Shown one piece after another: positions 30,475 through 39,158 of a stretch of DNA of 64,000 bases. The stretch is from the NCBI RefSeq assembly GCF_001421015.2, contig NZ_CP013023.1:558001-622000 (forward strand), given 5' to 3'. Below the pieces are notes generated by a model, which saw only the letters and a list, made by a program, of their open reading frames with translations, was not told the origin of the DNA and made no database searches. The position numbers were made by a program, and so were the translations under genes. The DNA comes from Paenibacillus bovis (lineage in GTDB: Bacteria > Bacillota > Bacilli > Paenibacillales > Paenibacillaceae). Position 1 is the stretch's first letter, and every line of letters begins with the position of its first letter.

Positions 30475-31854
30475 TCAGGAGTGAGTTACGCTACTCGTAT
30501 CTGTAGTTTCCTTGATCTTTCTGGTGCGCAGAGAATACAGCACCAGCAGCAAAATAAACCATAGCGGCGTACACAGCAGCGCCGGGCGTGTCTCCTCGGC
30601 GATTAGCATAATGATCAGGATCGCAGCGAACAGTGCCAGTACCGCATAATTGATAAATGGAGTCAGAGGCGCTTTGAACGTGGACGCATTATGCAGATCG
30701 CGGCGTTTTCTTTTGTACCGGATATGACAGACCAGAATAACGCCCCACACCCAGATAAAGCAAATCGCACTGATCGTCGTTACGATCTCAAAAGCCTGCC
30801 CTGGAATCAGCTTGCTCAGCAGCGCGCCACCGGAGATCACCAGCGTCGAGACGAACAAGGAGCTGCCTGGTACATGATTGCGATTGAGCTCACCCAGCTT
30901 TTGGGGAGCTTGTCCTTTGCGGCTCAGGTTATATAAAATCCGGCTGGTCGAGAACATGCCGCTGTTGCACGCAGATGCCGCCGAGGTGAGTACGACAAAG
31001 TTGATAATTCCCGCTGCGACTGGAATACCGACGAGGGTAAAAGTACGTACAAAAGGACTTTCCGCCGGACTCAGCTGTGTCCATGGATTGATGCAGAGCA
31101 GAACAATCAATGCGCCCACATAGAAAAACAGAATGCGCAGCGGAATCTTGTTGATCGCCGACGGAATATTTTTCTGCGGATCAGCCGTTTCCGCGGCCGA
31201 TACACCGACCAGCTCTACACCTACATAGGCGAAGACGACCATCTGGAACGAAAACAGGAAACCGGTGACTCCGTTCGGGAAGATCCCGCCGTGCTCCCAC
31301 AGATTGCGGACCGTTACCGAGCCTGCATCGGTCTTGAATCCCATGATCAGCAGCACTATTCCGAGACCGATCAGTGCCAGAATGGTAATTACCTTGATCA
31401 GCGCGAACCAGAATTCTAGTTCCCCAAAATTCTTGACCGTCATCAGATTGAGCCCCAGCAGAATAATCAGGCACAGGACTGCCGGCATCCACTGCGGAAT
31501 ATCGAGCCAATACTGCACATATACGCCTACCGCGATTACATCCGCCATTGCGGTCATAATCCAGCAGAACCAGTAGGTCCAGCCGGTGATAAAAGCGGCT
31601 TTGGGCCCCAGATAATCTTCGGCGATATCCGTGAATGACTGATAGCCTGCTTTGGAGAGCAGCAGCTCGCCCAGTGCCCTCATTACGAAAAAGATAGCCA
31701 TGCCGACGATCAGATACGTGATAATAATCGAAGGTCCTGCCTTCTCGATCGCTTTGCCCGATCCGAGGAATAACCCCGTACCAATCGTACCTCCGATCGC
31801 AATCAGCTGTACGTGCCGATTGGCAAGTTCTCTTTTTAATTCTTTCTGTGCCAT
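30475..31854 (-). CDS. cycA: Amino acid permease (CycA-like; D-Ala/D-Ser/Gly)
   Basis: 459 residues from ATG 31854, with GAGGGGG about 8 nt upstream. About 12 membrane segments; the AAT-family substrate region LIAIGGTIGTGLFLGSGKAI is at about residues 18-37, and the consensus FAYVGVELVGVSAAE and TSAASACNSGMFSTSRILY are present. It imports a small amino acid in symport with H+. The glycine riboswitch just upstream points to glycine (CycA-type) as substrate, not a general role. Confidence 0.9.
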   Translation of the reverse strand: MAQKELKRELANRHVQLIAIGGTIGTGLFLGSGKAIEKAGPSIIITYLIVGMAIFFVMRALGELLLSKAGYQSFTDIAEDYLGPKAAFITGWTYWFCWIMTAMADVIAVGVYVQYWLDIPQWMPAVLCLIILLGLNLMTVKNFGELEFWFALIKVITILALIGLGIVLLIMGFKTDAGSVTVRNLWEHGGIFPNGVTGFLFSFQMVVFAYVGVELVGVSAAETADPQKNIPSAINKIPLRILFFYVGALIVLLCINPWTQLSPAESPFVRTFTLVGIPVAAGIINFVVLTSAASACNSGMFSTSRILYNLSRKGQAPQKLGELNRNHVPGSSLFVSTLVISGGALLSKLIPGQAFEIVTTISAICFIWVWGVILVCHIRYKRKRRDLHNASTFKAPLTPFINYAVLALFAAILIIMLIAEETRPALLCTPLWFILLLVLYSLRTRKIKETTDTSSVTHS

Positions 31855-32227
31855 ACTGATTTCCCCCTCAATCCTTGCGTAATTTACGTAAAAATCCATA
31901 AAAAAAGAGACTGGATATCATCCAATCTCGAGTGCACAAGAATATCAAAATATACACCTGCCCTATGGATCGCAACGATCCGCATGACAAATATATATTC
32001 GGTACTCTTCTGTCCTTTTGCCTGAGATTGTGAACCCTTCGGCGCCGCGGTTAATCCGCAGTCTCTCCAGAAGCTGCTCCTGCTATAGTGTGATCCATAG
32101 CAATCATAGCCCTTGAATAATTATGAAGTTATAAAACGGTATTGCTATGCTACCATATTACCGGCAATGTAAGCAATCCATCAGTGAAAAAAATTACACA
32201 TGCACGATAAGCCTGCCTGTTTTCTGC
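31855..32227. other. cycA leader and glycine riboswitch region
   Basis: Carries the glycine aptamer (32006-32075), a downstream hairpin, and a terminator just before the gene (31902-31931). The stretch from 32100 to 32227 contains the promoter side and no gene. Confidence 0.75.
31902..32080 (-). ncRNA. Glycine riboswitch (single aptamer) with terminator
   Basis: On the minus strand the aptamer core reads CTTCTGGAGAGACTGCGG, then GCGGCGCCGAAGGGTTC and CTCAGGCAAAAGGACAGAAG: the P1 stem CTTCTG/CAGAAG (32007-32073) encloses the conserved GCGCCGAAGG and CAGGCAAAAGGACAG blocks of glycine riboswitches. Downstream is a GGATCG/CGATCC hairpin where a second aptamer would normally sit, so this is a singlet (ghost-aptamer) type. 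The expression platform is a terminator stem GAGATTGGAT/ATCCAGTCTC plus T7 (31902-31931). Whether glycine turns the gene on or off is not decided by the sequence alone. Confidence 0.92.
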
Positions 32228-33454
32228 TTAATCCAGTGCCTGCTTCTCCTCACCTGGCTGGGGAATGCCATACAATCGTATAAACATCGCCAGTCCTACC
32301 AGTGCCACGATAATACCGGACCAGAAAAACCATACCTGAACGCCATACCGGTCCACTACCGGACCAGCCAGAGCCAATCCGATCGGCGAGCATAGCAGCC
32401 CGATACTCGTAATCAGCGAAAGAACCCGTCCCAGCATCTCCGGTTCATAGGCTTTCTGGATCATCGCCATATACGGTCCATTGAACAGTGGAGCCGCCGC
32501 GCCCATCAGAAAAGACAGAGCCGCGAATCCCCAGAAGGCGCTGCTGCTGATCATGCCGCTCACCATGCAGGTTATTCCGATGATGCCCAGACTCAGACTG
32601 ATATACGTGGAATCCTTCCATTTGGACGCCAGCACGGACAACAGCATGCTGCCCAGGATCATGCCTATGCCGAATACGGCTTCAATCAGACTGGCGCTGT
32701 ATCCGCCACGGCCAAAGTGCGACAGCGTCATTAGCGGAAACAGCATCGCCAGCGGCATAAAGACGACACTGAATACAGCCATCGCGATCGTAATCGTCAC
32801 TATCGATTGATCCGAGATCAATGTCTTCCAGCCCAGAACGAATTCGCGCCGAAAGGAAGGAGTCTCCTGAATCTCCTGCTTCGGCTGATCGATCCGAACC
32901 ATGATCAGCATCACATTGGCGATCAATGCTCCTGCGACATCGAGCAGCAGCAGTGTTCCGAGTGAAGTAGCCGAGTATACGGCAATACCCAGTGCCGGAC
33001 CCAGTACACTCGAGGCGGAGAATACCAGCTGATGCCATCCGGCTACCCGGGTCAGTTGATCTTCCGGCGCAATCAGCGGAATCGCTGCCTGAAAGGAAGG
33101 TCCATGAAAAGCCGAAGCCGCCGAGCGGATAAACAGCACCACATAGACCACCCACAGACTCGGCTCTCCAGCCAAATAATATACCCCGAGTGCAAGACTG
33201 GATACCGCTATTACACTGTCCGCTACAATCATGGTGAACTTGCGGTTCCAGCGGTCCAGCCATACCCCTATAAATGGCCCGAGCAGTGCCTGCGGCATAA
33301 ATCCAACCAGCGCTGCAATCATTAATACCGAAGCCGAGCCTGTCGTTTCGGTCAGATGCCAGATAATCGCGAATTGTACCATCGAAGATGTCAGGATCGA
33401 GAAGATCTGCCCGCTAAAAATGAATGCGAATTTTCGTTTCCAATCTGCATACAT
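32228..33454 (-). CDS. MFS drug-efflux transporter (Mef-type macrolide efflux group)
   Basis: 408 residues from ATG 33454 (AAAGGAGAGGG about 8 nt upstream; the extra 13 codons are unsupported). Twelve membrane segments; FAFIFSGQIFSILTSSMVQF, WLTET-like start and QALLGPFIGVWLDRWNRK loop 2-3 motif match the Mef/TetV-like branch. It probably pumps a hydrophobic antibiotic from cytoplasm or membrane. The eight-codon leader MIHSMRLR and two terminator hairpins upstream argue strongly for a ribosome-targeting inducer, most simply a macrolide. Confidence 0.87.
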   Translation of the reverse strand: MYADWKRKFAFIFSGQIFSILTSSMVQFAIIWHLTETTGSASVLMIAALVGFMPQALLGPFIGVWLDRWNRKFTMIVADSVIAVSSLALGVYYLAGEPSLWVVYVVLFIRSAASAFHGPSFQAAIPLIAPEDQLTRVAGWHQLVFSASSVLGPALGIAVYSATSLGTLLLLDVAGALIANVMLIMVRIDQPKQEIQETPSFRREFVLGWKTLISDQSIVTITIAMAVFSVVFMPLAMLFPLMTLSHFGRGGYSASLIEAVFGIGMILGSMLLSVLASKWKDSTYISLSLGIIGITCMVSGMISSSAFWGFAALSFLMGAAAPLFNGPYMAMIQKAYEPEMLGRVLSLITSIGLLCSPIGLALAGPVVDRYGVQVWFFWSGIIVALVGLAMFIRLYGIPQPGEEKQALD

Positions 33455-33491
33455 AATGATACCCTCTCCTTTTCTGTACAGATAAAGCAGC

Positions 33492-33530
33492 AAAAAAGCA
33501 GATCAACGCCTACAGGGGCCGGATCTGCTT
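33492..33530 (-). terminator. Attenuator terminator just upstream of the efflux gene
   Basis: AAGCAGATC (33522-33530 on the minus strand) pairs with GATCTGCTT (33496-33504), followed by TTTT. It stands about 40 nt before the efflux gene start, so default transcription would stop here. Confidence 0.85.
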
Positions 33531-33612
33531 CATGACGTACAGGAACATAGCGGGACAACACAACAGACAGCCGTCCGGATCGCAGTCAATGTCCATATAC
33601 GTAACGACAAGC

Positions 33613-33660
33613 ATCACAAAAAAAGCCCACCTCAATAGGGATTCGTCTTTTTCGGCTGCT
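33613..33660 (-). promoter_or_regulatory. First attenuator hairpin after the leader peptide
   Basis: After the leader stop the RNA reads AGCAGCCGAAAAAGACGAAT, then CCCTATTGAGGTGGGC and seven T. ATTGAG here can pair with CTCAAT around the leader start codon (33682-33690), or AGCC with GGCT locally, so ribosome stalling in the leader would change which helix forms. Confidence 0.6.
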
Positions 33661-33686
33661 TAGCGTAAACGCATGGAATGAATCAT
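33660..33686 (-). CDS. Leader peptide MIHSMRLR of the efflux gene
   Basis: ATG ATT CAT TCC ATG CGT TTA CGC TAA: eight residues and stop, with AAAGGAGGGTGG (33693-33704) 6 nt upstream, a stronger ribosome binding site than most genes here. MIHSMRLR is one residue from the start of the ErmD leader (MTHSMRLR) and close to the mef leader; the Arg-Leu-Arg motif is a known macrolide-dependent arrest site (+X+). The stop falls where stalled ribosomes would cover the hairpin arm. A regulatory peptide, not a functional product. Confidence 0.88.
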   Translation of the reverse strand: MIHSMRLR

Positions 33687-33719
33687 TGAGTGCCACCCTC
33701 CTTTGTACCAGATGGGTTC

Positions 33720-33748
33720 ATACTATCATTAAAGTAATTATCTGTAAA
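33720..33748 (-). promoter_or_regulatory. Promoter of the leader/efflux transcript
   Basis: TTTACA (33743-33748), 17-nt spacer, TAGTAT (33720-33725) on the minus strand, about 25 nt ahead of the leader's ribosome binding site. Confidence 0.7.
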
Positions 33749-33785
33749 TTAAAGAAAGCAGCAATGGGGCAGGATAATGCGAATA

Positions 33786-33825
33786 TTAAAAAAAGAAGGA
33801 AGAGATGTATAATCTCTTCCTTCTT
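33786..33825 (-). terminator. Terminator of the sugar MFS gene
   Basis: AAGAAGGAAGAGAT/ATCTCTTCCTTCTT (33793-33806 with 33812-33825), followed on the minus strand by seven T. Confidence 0.92.
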
Positions 33826-33873
33826 CAGAAGGTTCGTGCCAGGTTCAGGCTTATACGGCCTATACCTACCATG

Positions 33874-35247
33874 TTAGTTCAATGTCTGATCTCGTCTTGC
33901 ATAGGTTTCTTTGATCGTGCCTACCGTAAAGGCACCAATTACCAGCAGCACACCGGAAATCAGGATCATGACCGGCATCGAGGAACCGAGTGCCGGGAAC
34001 AGAGCGAAGCTCAGGCAGGAAGCGATAATCTGCGGCAGGCAGATACTGCCGTTGAACAGACCCAGATACGTACCCATATTTTCCCCGGACAGTGCATTGG
34101 TCAGCATGGTGAACGGGAACGTCATCATCGCTGCCCAGGCAATACCGATCAGCAGGAAGGATACGACCAAAGCGCCCTGGCTGTGAATGAAGAAGACCGA
34201 GCCAAATCCGATACCGCCCAGCACCAAGCTGAGTGCATACCAGGTTTTGCGCTTGTTGTTCGACATATTGGCGAGTACGAGTGACCACAGTACAGCTGCC
34301 ACCGATTGTACCGCCGACAGAATGCCGAACCAGTTACCTGCTGCCTGATATGCAGCACTGGAAGGATCAGCTGTGTTCCATACATTTGCTGCGACTGCTC
34401 CCGTACCATACGTCCACAGATACTGGAATCCCATCCAGCAGAACAGCTGTACCAGAGACACCGTCCAGAACACCCGTGGCGCTGTGCGCAGCAGGCTCAT
34501 CATGCCCGCCTTTGGCTTGTTCTCGTCTGTAATTCCGTGGTAGGCTGCATATTCGGCTGGCGTATATTCTTTGACTTTGAATACCGTGAACAGACTGCAG
34601 ACGATCAGTACAATCGCCCCCACATAGAAGGAAATGACTACAGATTGCGGAACGACACCCGGTGCCGCATTATTCGATACACCCAGCATCGTTAGCAGAA
34701 ACGGGAAAATACAAGCGATTACCGCGCCGCTGTTGGACAGAAAGCTTTGGATCGAGTAGGCAAATCCCTTTTGCTCCTCGTTGACCATATCGCCAACCAT
34801 CATTTTAAAAGGCTGCATGGCTACGTTCGAGGATACATCCATAAACAAAATCGTAATCGCGCCAAAGGTAAGCGCAGCCATCGGACCAAAGCCGAAGCTG
34901 CCCGAGTTGGGCAGCAGACACATCACGATAACGGCGACAATCGCGCCCATCAACAGGTACGGAATACGCCGTCCTAGCTTCGGCATCCATGTACGATCCG
35001 AGAAATAGCCAACCAGCGGCTGTACAATCAGACCTGCCAGCGGCGGCAGGATAAAGAAGAATCCGAGGCTATGAGGGTCGGCACCAATCGTCTGAAAAAT
35101 ACGTCCCATATTGGAGCTTTGCAGTGAGAACGCCATCTGTACTCCCAAAAATCCAAAGCTGATCATCCAGATCATATGAAGGGGAAGCTTAGGCAGGTGC
35201 TGCCGGGTAACTTTGTTGCCTTTTTTATTAAGCTGTTCTGCTAACAT
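33874..35247 (-). CDS. MFS sugar transporter (SLC45/GPH-like, maltose/sucrose type)
   Basis: 457 residues, 12 membrane segments. MIWMISFGFLGVQMAFSLQS, ADPHSLGFFFILPPLAGLIV and YFSDRTWMPKLGRRIPYLL are the hallmark first-third segments of the SLC45-like MFS group found in Bacillota and Bacteroidota, generally disaccharide or oligosaccharide permeases. Transcribed from a promoter with a LacI-type operator over its -35 box (35491-35506) and a second operator at 35317-35330. No glycosidase sits beside it, so the sugar is unknown. Confidence 0.87.
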   Translation of the reverse strand: MLAEQLNKKGNKVTRQHLPKLPLHMIWMISFGFLGVQMAFSLQSSNMGRIFQTIGADPHSLGFFFILPPLAGLIVQPLVGYFSDRTWMPKLGRRIPYLLMGAIVAVIVMCLLPNSGSFGFGPMAALTFGAITILFMDVSSNVAMQPFKMMVGDMVNEEQKGFAYSIQSFLSNSGAVIACIFPFLLTMLGVSNNAAPGVVPQSVVISFYVGAIVLIVCSLFTVFKVKEYTPAEYAAYHGITDENKPKAGMMSLLRTAPRVFWTVSLVQLFCWMGFQYLWTYGTGAVAANVWNTADPSSAAYQAAGNWFGILSAVQSVAAVLWSLVLANMSNNKRKTWYALSLVLGGIGFGSVFFIHSQGALVVSFLLIGIAWAAMMTFPFTMLTNALSGENMGTYLGLFNGSICLPQIIASCLSFALFPALGSSMPVMILISGVLLVIGAFTVGTIKETYARRDQTLN

Positions 35248-35316
35248 AATATCCTCCTAATCCGATTCCATAGATTGTTACTGTTCTTCATCGGTAATGG
35301 CCAAGAAGCTGTTTTT

Positions 35317-35330
35317 GCGCAATCGTTTGC
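35317..35330. promoter_or_regulatory. Second LacI-type operator of the sugar MFS gene
   Basis: GCGCAATCGTTTGC resembles the 35491 site (GCAA-NCG-TTTGC). It lies downstream of the promoter about 150 nt away, a spacing that allows DNA looping. Confidence 0.55.
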
Positions 35331-35467
35331 TCAAAAGCCGAAGTAAGGGTTTTCAGTAAACTATGTAGGCCAAAGTGTAACTAATTGCGTTGTGCCAGGT
35401 TTCCTGGGATAACTGTGGAGAAACAGACGATTGAATACGTATTGCATTTGGTATGAAATTATAAGTT

Positions 35468-35496
35468 ATTATAGTCTTATCTTTTGATTTATGCAA
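35468..35496 (-). promoter_or_regulatory. Promoter of the sugar MFS gene
   Basis: Minus strand: TTGCAT (35491-35496), 17-nt spacer, TATAAT (35468-35473). The -35 box is half of the palindromic operator. The leader is about 215 nt. Confidence 0.75.
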
Positions 35497-35506
35497 CCGT
35501 TTGCAT
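35491..35506. promoter_or_regulatory. LacI/GalR-type operator over the -35 box
   Basis: ATGCAACCGTTTGCAT: ATGCAA and TTGCAT arms around a CG centre, the standard LacI-family operator shape (also readable as a cre variant). Confidence 0.7.
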
Positions 35507-35551
35507 CAAAGAGTGCGCAAAAATATTTATCCATTTTGTGAATTTAACAGA

Positions 35552-35587
35552 AAAAGGGATAGGAACGATTCCATCCCTATCCCTTTT
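35552..35587 (-). terminator. Terminator of csaA
   Basis: AAAAGGGATAGG/CCTATCCCTTTT, 12-nt loop, T run on the minus strand; it could also work on the plus strand. Confidence 0.85.
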
Positions 35588-35605
35588 GCCTGAAATTATT
35601 GTTGT

Positions 35606-35938
35606 TCAGCCTATTGGTATGCCATTAGGAAGAGGAACATCCGGTTGGAGCAGAACGACATCCCCCTCATCTGGAATACCTCCCAATACCAGCACTTCCG
35701 AATCAAATCCAGCGATACGCCGTGGCGGAAAATTTACAATCCCTATAATCTGTCGACCCACCAACTCTTCAGCTGTATATCTTTTGGTAATCTGGGCACT
35801 GGACGTTTTATATCCAATCTCCTGTCCAAAATCAATCTCCAGCTTGATCGCAGGCACTCTGGCCTTGGCAAAAAACTCAGCTTTCATAATGGTTCCGGTG
35901 CGAATATCCAATTTGGCAAAGTCATCAAATACAGCCAT
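35606..35938 (-). CDS. csaA: CsaA-type tRNA-binding/chaperone protein
   Basis: 110 residues, the length of Bacillus CsaA. An EMAP-II/tRNA-binding OB fold: FAKLDIRTGTIMKAEFF, then KLEIDFGQEIGYKTSSAQIT and VNFPPRRIAGFDSEVLVLGG. ATG 35938 is chosen because the AGGAG site abuts the ATG at 35947. CsaA binds tRNA-like and unfolded-protein ligands and has been tied to protein export. It follows the DMT transporter gene by about 50 nt on the same strand, possibly in one transcript. Confidence 0.93.
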   Translation of the reverse strand: MAVFDDFAKLDIRTGTIMKAEFFAKARVPAIKLEIDFGQEIGYKTSSAQITKRYTAEELVGRQIIGIVNFPPRRIAGFDSEVLVLGGIPDEGDVVLLQPDVPLPNGIPIG

Positions 35939-35985
35939 GTTATTCATCTCCTGTTTATTATTCTGAAATGATATTTGTGTGTCAC

Positions 35986-36897
35986 TTATTCAGAAATCTG
36001 CCTTGCTGCCGTGTGCTTCAGGGTATGCAGCCAGAAATACATGCCCATTCCTATTAGTGTGATACAGCCTCCAATCAACTGGAAAATAGAAATCTGCTCA
36101 CCCAAAAAAAGATAAGCCAGTATAATTGCCAGTACTGGTTCACCGATAATACCTACCGACACTGTAGTAGCACCTATCGATTGGAGCAGCAGATTAAAAA
36201 TATACTGTCCACATATAGTCGGTATTATGGCCAGCAGGACGAAATATAGCCAGTCCGAAGCATGATATTCGGTTAGCGAACTATGATTTAGCAGATTATA
36301 AAGCAGCATAACCGTACCGCCAATAAAAAACACAATTACACTATAGGCATTGGCATCTATTTTGTGGCTGACTTTCTGTCCAACCAGCATATAAGCCGAG
36401 ACCAGCAGGGTACCCAGCAGTGACAATCCGTCACCAATCAGTGCTTCTCTGGATATACCTAAATCTCCCCATGCTATGATTACAGATCCGATCAGAGATG
36501 CCAGCAGACATAATATAGCGGCTCGTCCCATCCGTTCACCAAACATAAAGTATGAACCAACCATCACAAACAAAGGCTGCAATGCTAGAATGACCATCGA
36601 ACTCGCTACTGAAGTATATACCAGCGATTCCATCCAGCAGAGAAAGTATAATCCCAGAAAAAGACCGGCAATCCCAATCGTACTCCAATCTTTTCTATTC
36701 AATTGGGAAGTATACAGTGCTCTCCACGAGATTAAAGGGAGCATAATAATCACTGATATATACAAACGATACATGCCGGCTACAGCTGTAGGCGTATCCG
36801 AAGATTTGATCATAATGGATGAGACCGAAACAGACAGTATACTAATAAAAAGCAAAACATAGGGATGAATCCCCAATCGAGAATTATTTATTTTCAT
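35986..36897 (-). CDS. EamA/DMT-superfamily transporter
   Basis: 303 residues with ten hydrophobic segments arranged as two EamA repeats (about 10-145 and 155-290). PTAVAGMYRLYISVIIMLPL and SMVILALQPLFVMVGSYFM in repeat one, and IPTICGQYIFNLLLQSIGAT with GEPVLAIILAYLFLGE in repeat two, are characteristic. Presumably a metabolite or drug exporter; substrate unknown. The AraC gene lies divergently 150 nt away and is a likely regulator. Confidence 0.9.
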   Translation of the reverse strand: MKINNSRLGIHPYVLLFISILSVSVSSIMIKSSDTPTAVAGMYRLYISVIIMLPLISWRALYTSQLNRKDWSTIGIAGLFLGLYFLCWMESLVYTSVASSMVILALQPLFVMVGSYFMFGERMGRAAILCLLASLIGSVIIAWGDLGISREALIGDGLSLLGTLLVSAYMLVGQKVSHKIDANAYSVIVFFIGGTVMLLYNLLNHSSLTEYHASDWLYFVLLAIIPTICGQYIFNLLLQSIGATTVSVGIIGEPVLAIILAYLFLGEQISIFQLIGGCITLIGMGMYFWLHTLKHTAARQISE

Positions 36898-37054
36898 TAC
36901 TGCGCCTCCAAGAGGCTTTCTCTTGCAGTCTGTGCACAGGCTTTAAGAACAAGCCCAAGATCTGATATGATAATATCATCACTCTGGAATGAATTGTGCA
37001 GTAATATCACTTATTTATATCAGAATATCGTCATACGAAAGGAAGGAATCATTC

Positions 37055-37948
37055 GTGGAGAAGCCATTATACGAAGCGATTGCTTATCCGGATCATTCAT
37101 TCCCTTATATTATGTATACTCATACTGTTCATAATAGCATTCCGGAAGGCAGAGGATTTAACGATCTGCATTGGCATGACGAGCTGCAAATCACGCTGGT
37201 TACGAGAGGAAAGCTGGTCATTCAGGTGAATGGTATTGATTATACACTGGAGACTGGACAGGCGATTATGATCAATAAGGGAATACTTCATATTGTTACT
37301 CAACTGACACCAAACGGTCAGTATGTCAGTTTTAATTTTCCCGAAAAGCTGTTAGCTTTTTATACGGAGAGCTCGATGGAGCAGAATTATGTGCTGCCGT
37401 ATACCAATTCGTCCCTGATCTCGCTGGTAATTGGCGGCGAAGAAGACTGGGAGAAGCAGGTACTGAATATGCTATGGGAGATGAAAAGTAAATTCGACAT
37501 GCCTAAAGGCTGGGGCTGGCAGTACGAGGTATCTATTAAAACCGTACAATTGTGGTTTATCCTGATTTCCAACCTTTCGCTTCCCATCGAGGAGTCACCG
37601 CGTCACTTGAGACTGCAGCAGGAGCGGCTGCAGCTTATGCTCAGCTTTATCCACCAACATTATGATACGAATATTACCTTGCAGGAAATTGCAGATGCTG
37701 CTCATTTGAGCATTTCCGAATGCACCCGCAGCTTCAGAAAAACCATTCATATGACTCCTTACGATTACCTCATCAAATATAGACTCAAAAAAAGCAGTGA
37801 TTTACTGCTCTCTACAAATCAGACTATTACAGCAATCGCGCATAAAGTCGGTTTTAATCATGTCACCCATTTTATACAATCGTTCAAAAAGTATTATGAG
37901 CGTACTCCTAAGGAATTCCGTAACTACAGAAACGGCATGAATCCTTAG
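37055..37948 (+). CDS. AraC-family transcriptional regulator
   Basis: 297 residues from GTG 37055, supported by AAGGAAGGA about 8 nt upstream; the longer frame from 36989 would start without a site. An N-terminal cupin (HWHDELQITLVTRGKLVIQV, about 45-110) is followed by two HTH motifs: ITLQEIADAAHLSISECTRS and ITAIAHKVGFNHVTHFIQSF in the last 100 residues. Divergent from the DMT gene, which it probably activates; the ligand of the cupin is unknown. Confidence 0.92.
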   Translation: MEKPLYEAIAYPDHSFPYIMYTHTVHNSIPEGRGFNDLHWHDELQITLVTRGKLVIQVNGIDYTLETGQAIMINKGILHIVTQLTPNGQYVSFNFPEKLLAFYTESSMEQNYVLPYTNSSLISLVIGGEEDWEKQVLNMLWEMKSKFDMPKGWGWQYEVSIKTVQLWFILISNLSLPIEESPRHLRLQQERLQLMLSFIHQHYDTNITLQEIADAAHLSISECTRSFRKTIHMTPYDYLIKYRLKKSSDLLLSTNQTITAIAHKVGFNHVTHFIQSFKKYYERTPKEFRNYRNGMNP

Positions 37949-37958
37949 ATAGCAACAG

Positions 37959-38954
37959 CTAATACAGAAACCGCCACAAGTAAAACGTTGCATACGACTC
38001 CCATAATGACCAGCCGGCAGATAACTCCAGAATATGCGCTTTGGTCGGCTTGGCCTCCAGTCCAAGCACATGCTTGATTGAGTTATGCAGTCCCACATCA
38101 TCAATCGGAAAAGCTGACGGCATCCGCAGGCAGCGCATCAGCACATAATGAGCTGTCCAGGGCCCGATGCCCCGGATCTGCACGAGCATTTTCTCGGCCT
38201 GCTTTACATCGCCTGCTTGAAGCAGCTGTTCCTTGGACAATGTGCCTTCGGCAATACGTCTGGCCGTATCAATCAGATACTCGCACTTTTTGACCGTAGT
38301 AATTCCAGCGGCAGACAGCTGCTCTACTGTCAGACCGGCAATCTGCTCTGCTGTAGGAAACAGCCAGTAACTCCGGCCTTCCCGTAACAGCGCCTGTCCA
38401 AACTGCTCGACAAATCGCCTTTTCAGCGTATAGGCGAATCCCAGATTGATCTGCTGCCCCAGAATCCCCCAGCAAATCGCTTCATACAGATCCGGAATGC
38501 CCATATTGCGCAGGCCATAAAAAGACACGATCGCTTCCTTGAGCAGAGGGTCATTTTTGGCCATTTCATAAAAAGGAGCCAGATCGGTCCCCAGATCAAA
38601 CCAGTCATACACATACTGCGCTACGCCAGCACGCAATTCAGGCGAATCCCAATGTGGCTCATCGATAAAGCGAATCCGGATATACGTGCTATCTTCAGCA
38701 GTAATCTCTACTACCGTAGCCTGCTGATTGACGGCAATTGCTTTATAGATCGCGCCATCCACCAGCGTATACAGCGATTCATTGGTCGCGGTCGCCAGAT
38801 GGCTGTAATTTTCGGCAAAGCTGAATTCACGCGGAACCGGGATACGAATATCGGTCCCATCATTATGCCAGAATGCAGGTGTAGCGGACGGGTTGGCATT
38901 GGTACCGGAATGCTGCTGTGACGACTGGGAGTGTTCGGGATGAGAGTTGGACAT
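37959..38954 (-). CDS. alkA: DNA-3-methyladenine glycosylase II (AlkA-like)
   Basis: 331 residues from ATG 38954 (GGAGG 12 nt upstream, rather long spacing; GTG 39005 is the alternative). HhH-GPD fold: the helix-hairpin-helix is VQIRGIGPWTAHYVLMRCLR and the catalytic Asp is in PIDDVGLHN; AICWGILGQQINLGFAYTLK is the first helix of the domain. An N-terminal Ser/His/Gln-rich tail (about 35 residues) is disordered-looking. It removes alkylated purines by base excision. Transcribed alone, convergent with the AraC gene. Confidence 0.92.
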   Translation of the reverse strand: MSNSHPEHSQSSQQHSGTNANPSATPAFWHNDGTDIRIPVPREFSFAENYSHLATATNESLYTLVDGAIYKAIAVNQQATVVEITAEDSTYIRIRFIDEPHWDSPELRAGVAQYVYDWFDLGTDLAPFYEMAKNDPLLKEAIVSFYGLRNMGIPDLYEAICWGILGQQINLGFAYTLKRRFVEQFGQALLREGRSYWLFPTAEQIAGLTVEQLSAAGITTVKKCEYLIDTARRIAEGTLSKEQLLQAGDVKQAEKMLVQIRGIGPWTAHYVLMRCLRMPSAFPIDDVGLHNSIKHVLGLEAKPTKAHILELSAGWSLWESYATFYLWRFLY

Positions 38955-39158
38955 GGGATGCAAAAGCCTCCGTTCGTATTTTCCATAAAGAGGTGAGTTA
39001 TTCACCTATTAACCGTCTGACCCTATTCGTTAACTGTGTCTGCCTCAAAAAATAGAATGAGGCGGATAAGCGTATGACTTTTACCGACAAATAAGCTGAT
39101 TTTGTACCGTAATCCTTGCTATACTGGTTTCAACTGGAAATCTACTTTTTCCGAAAGG

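Larger units (their letters stand above)
33455..33873. other. Attenuator region of the efflux gene
   Basis: Contains terminator-like hairpins (33492-33530 and 33613-33660 region), the leader peptide gene (33660-33686), its promoter (33720-33748), and the terminator of the neighbouring sugar transporter (33786-33825). No other gene. Confidence 0.8.
35248..35605. other. Control region of the sugar MFS gene
   Basis: Contains two LacI-type operators, the promoter (35468-35496) and the csaA terminator (35552-35587). No gene. Confidence 0.7.
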
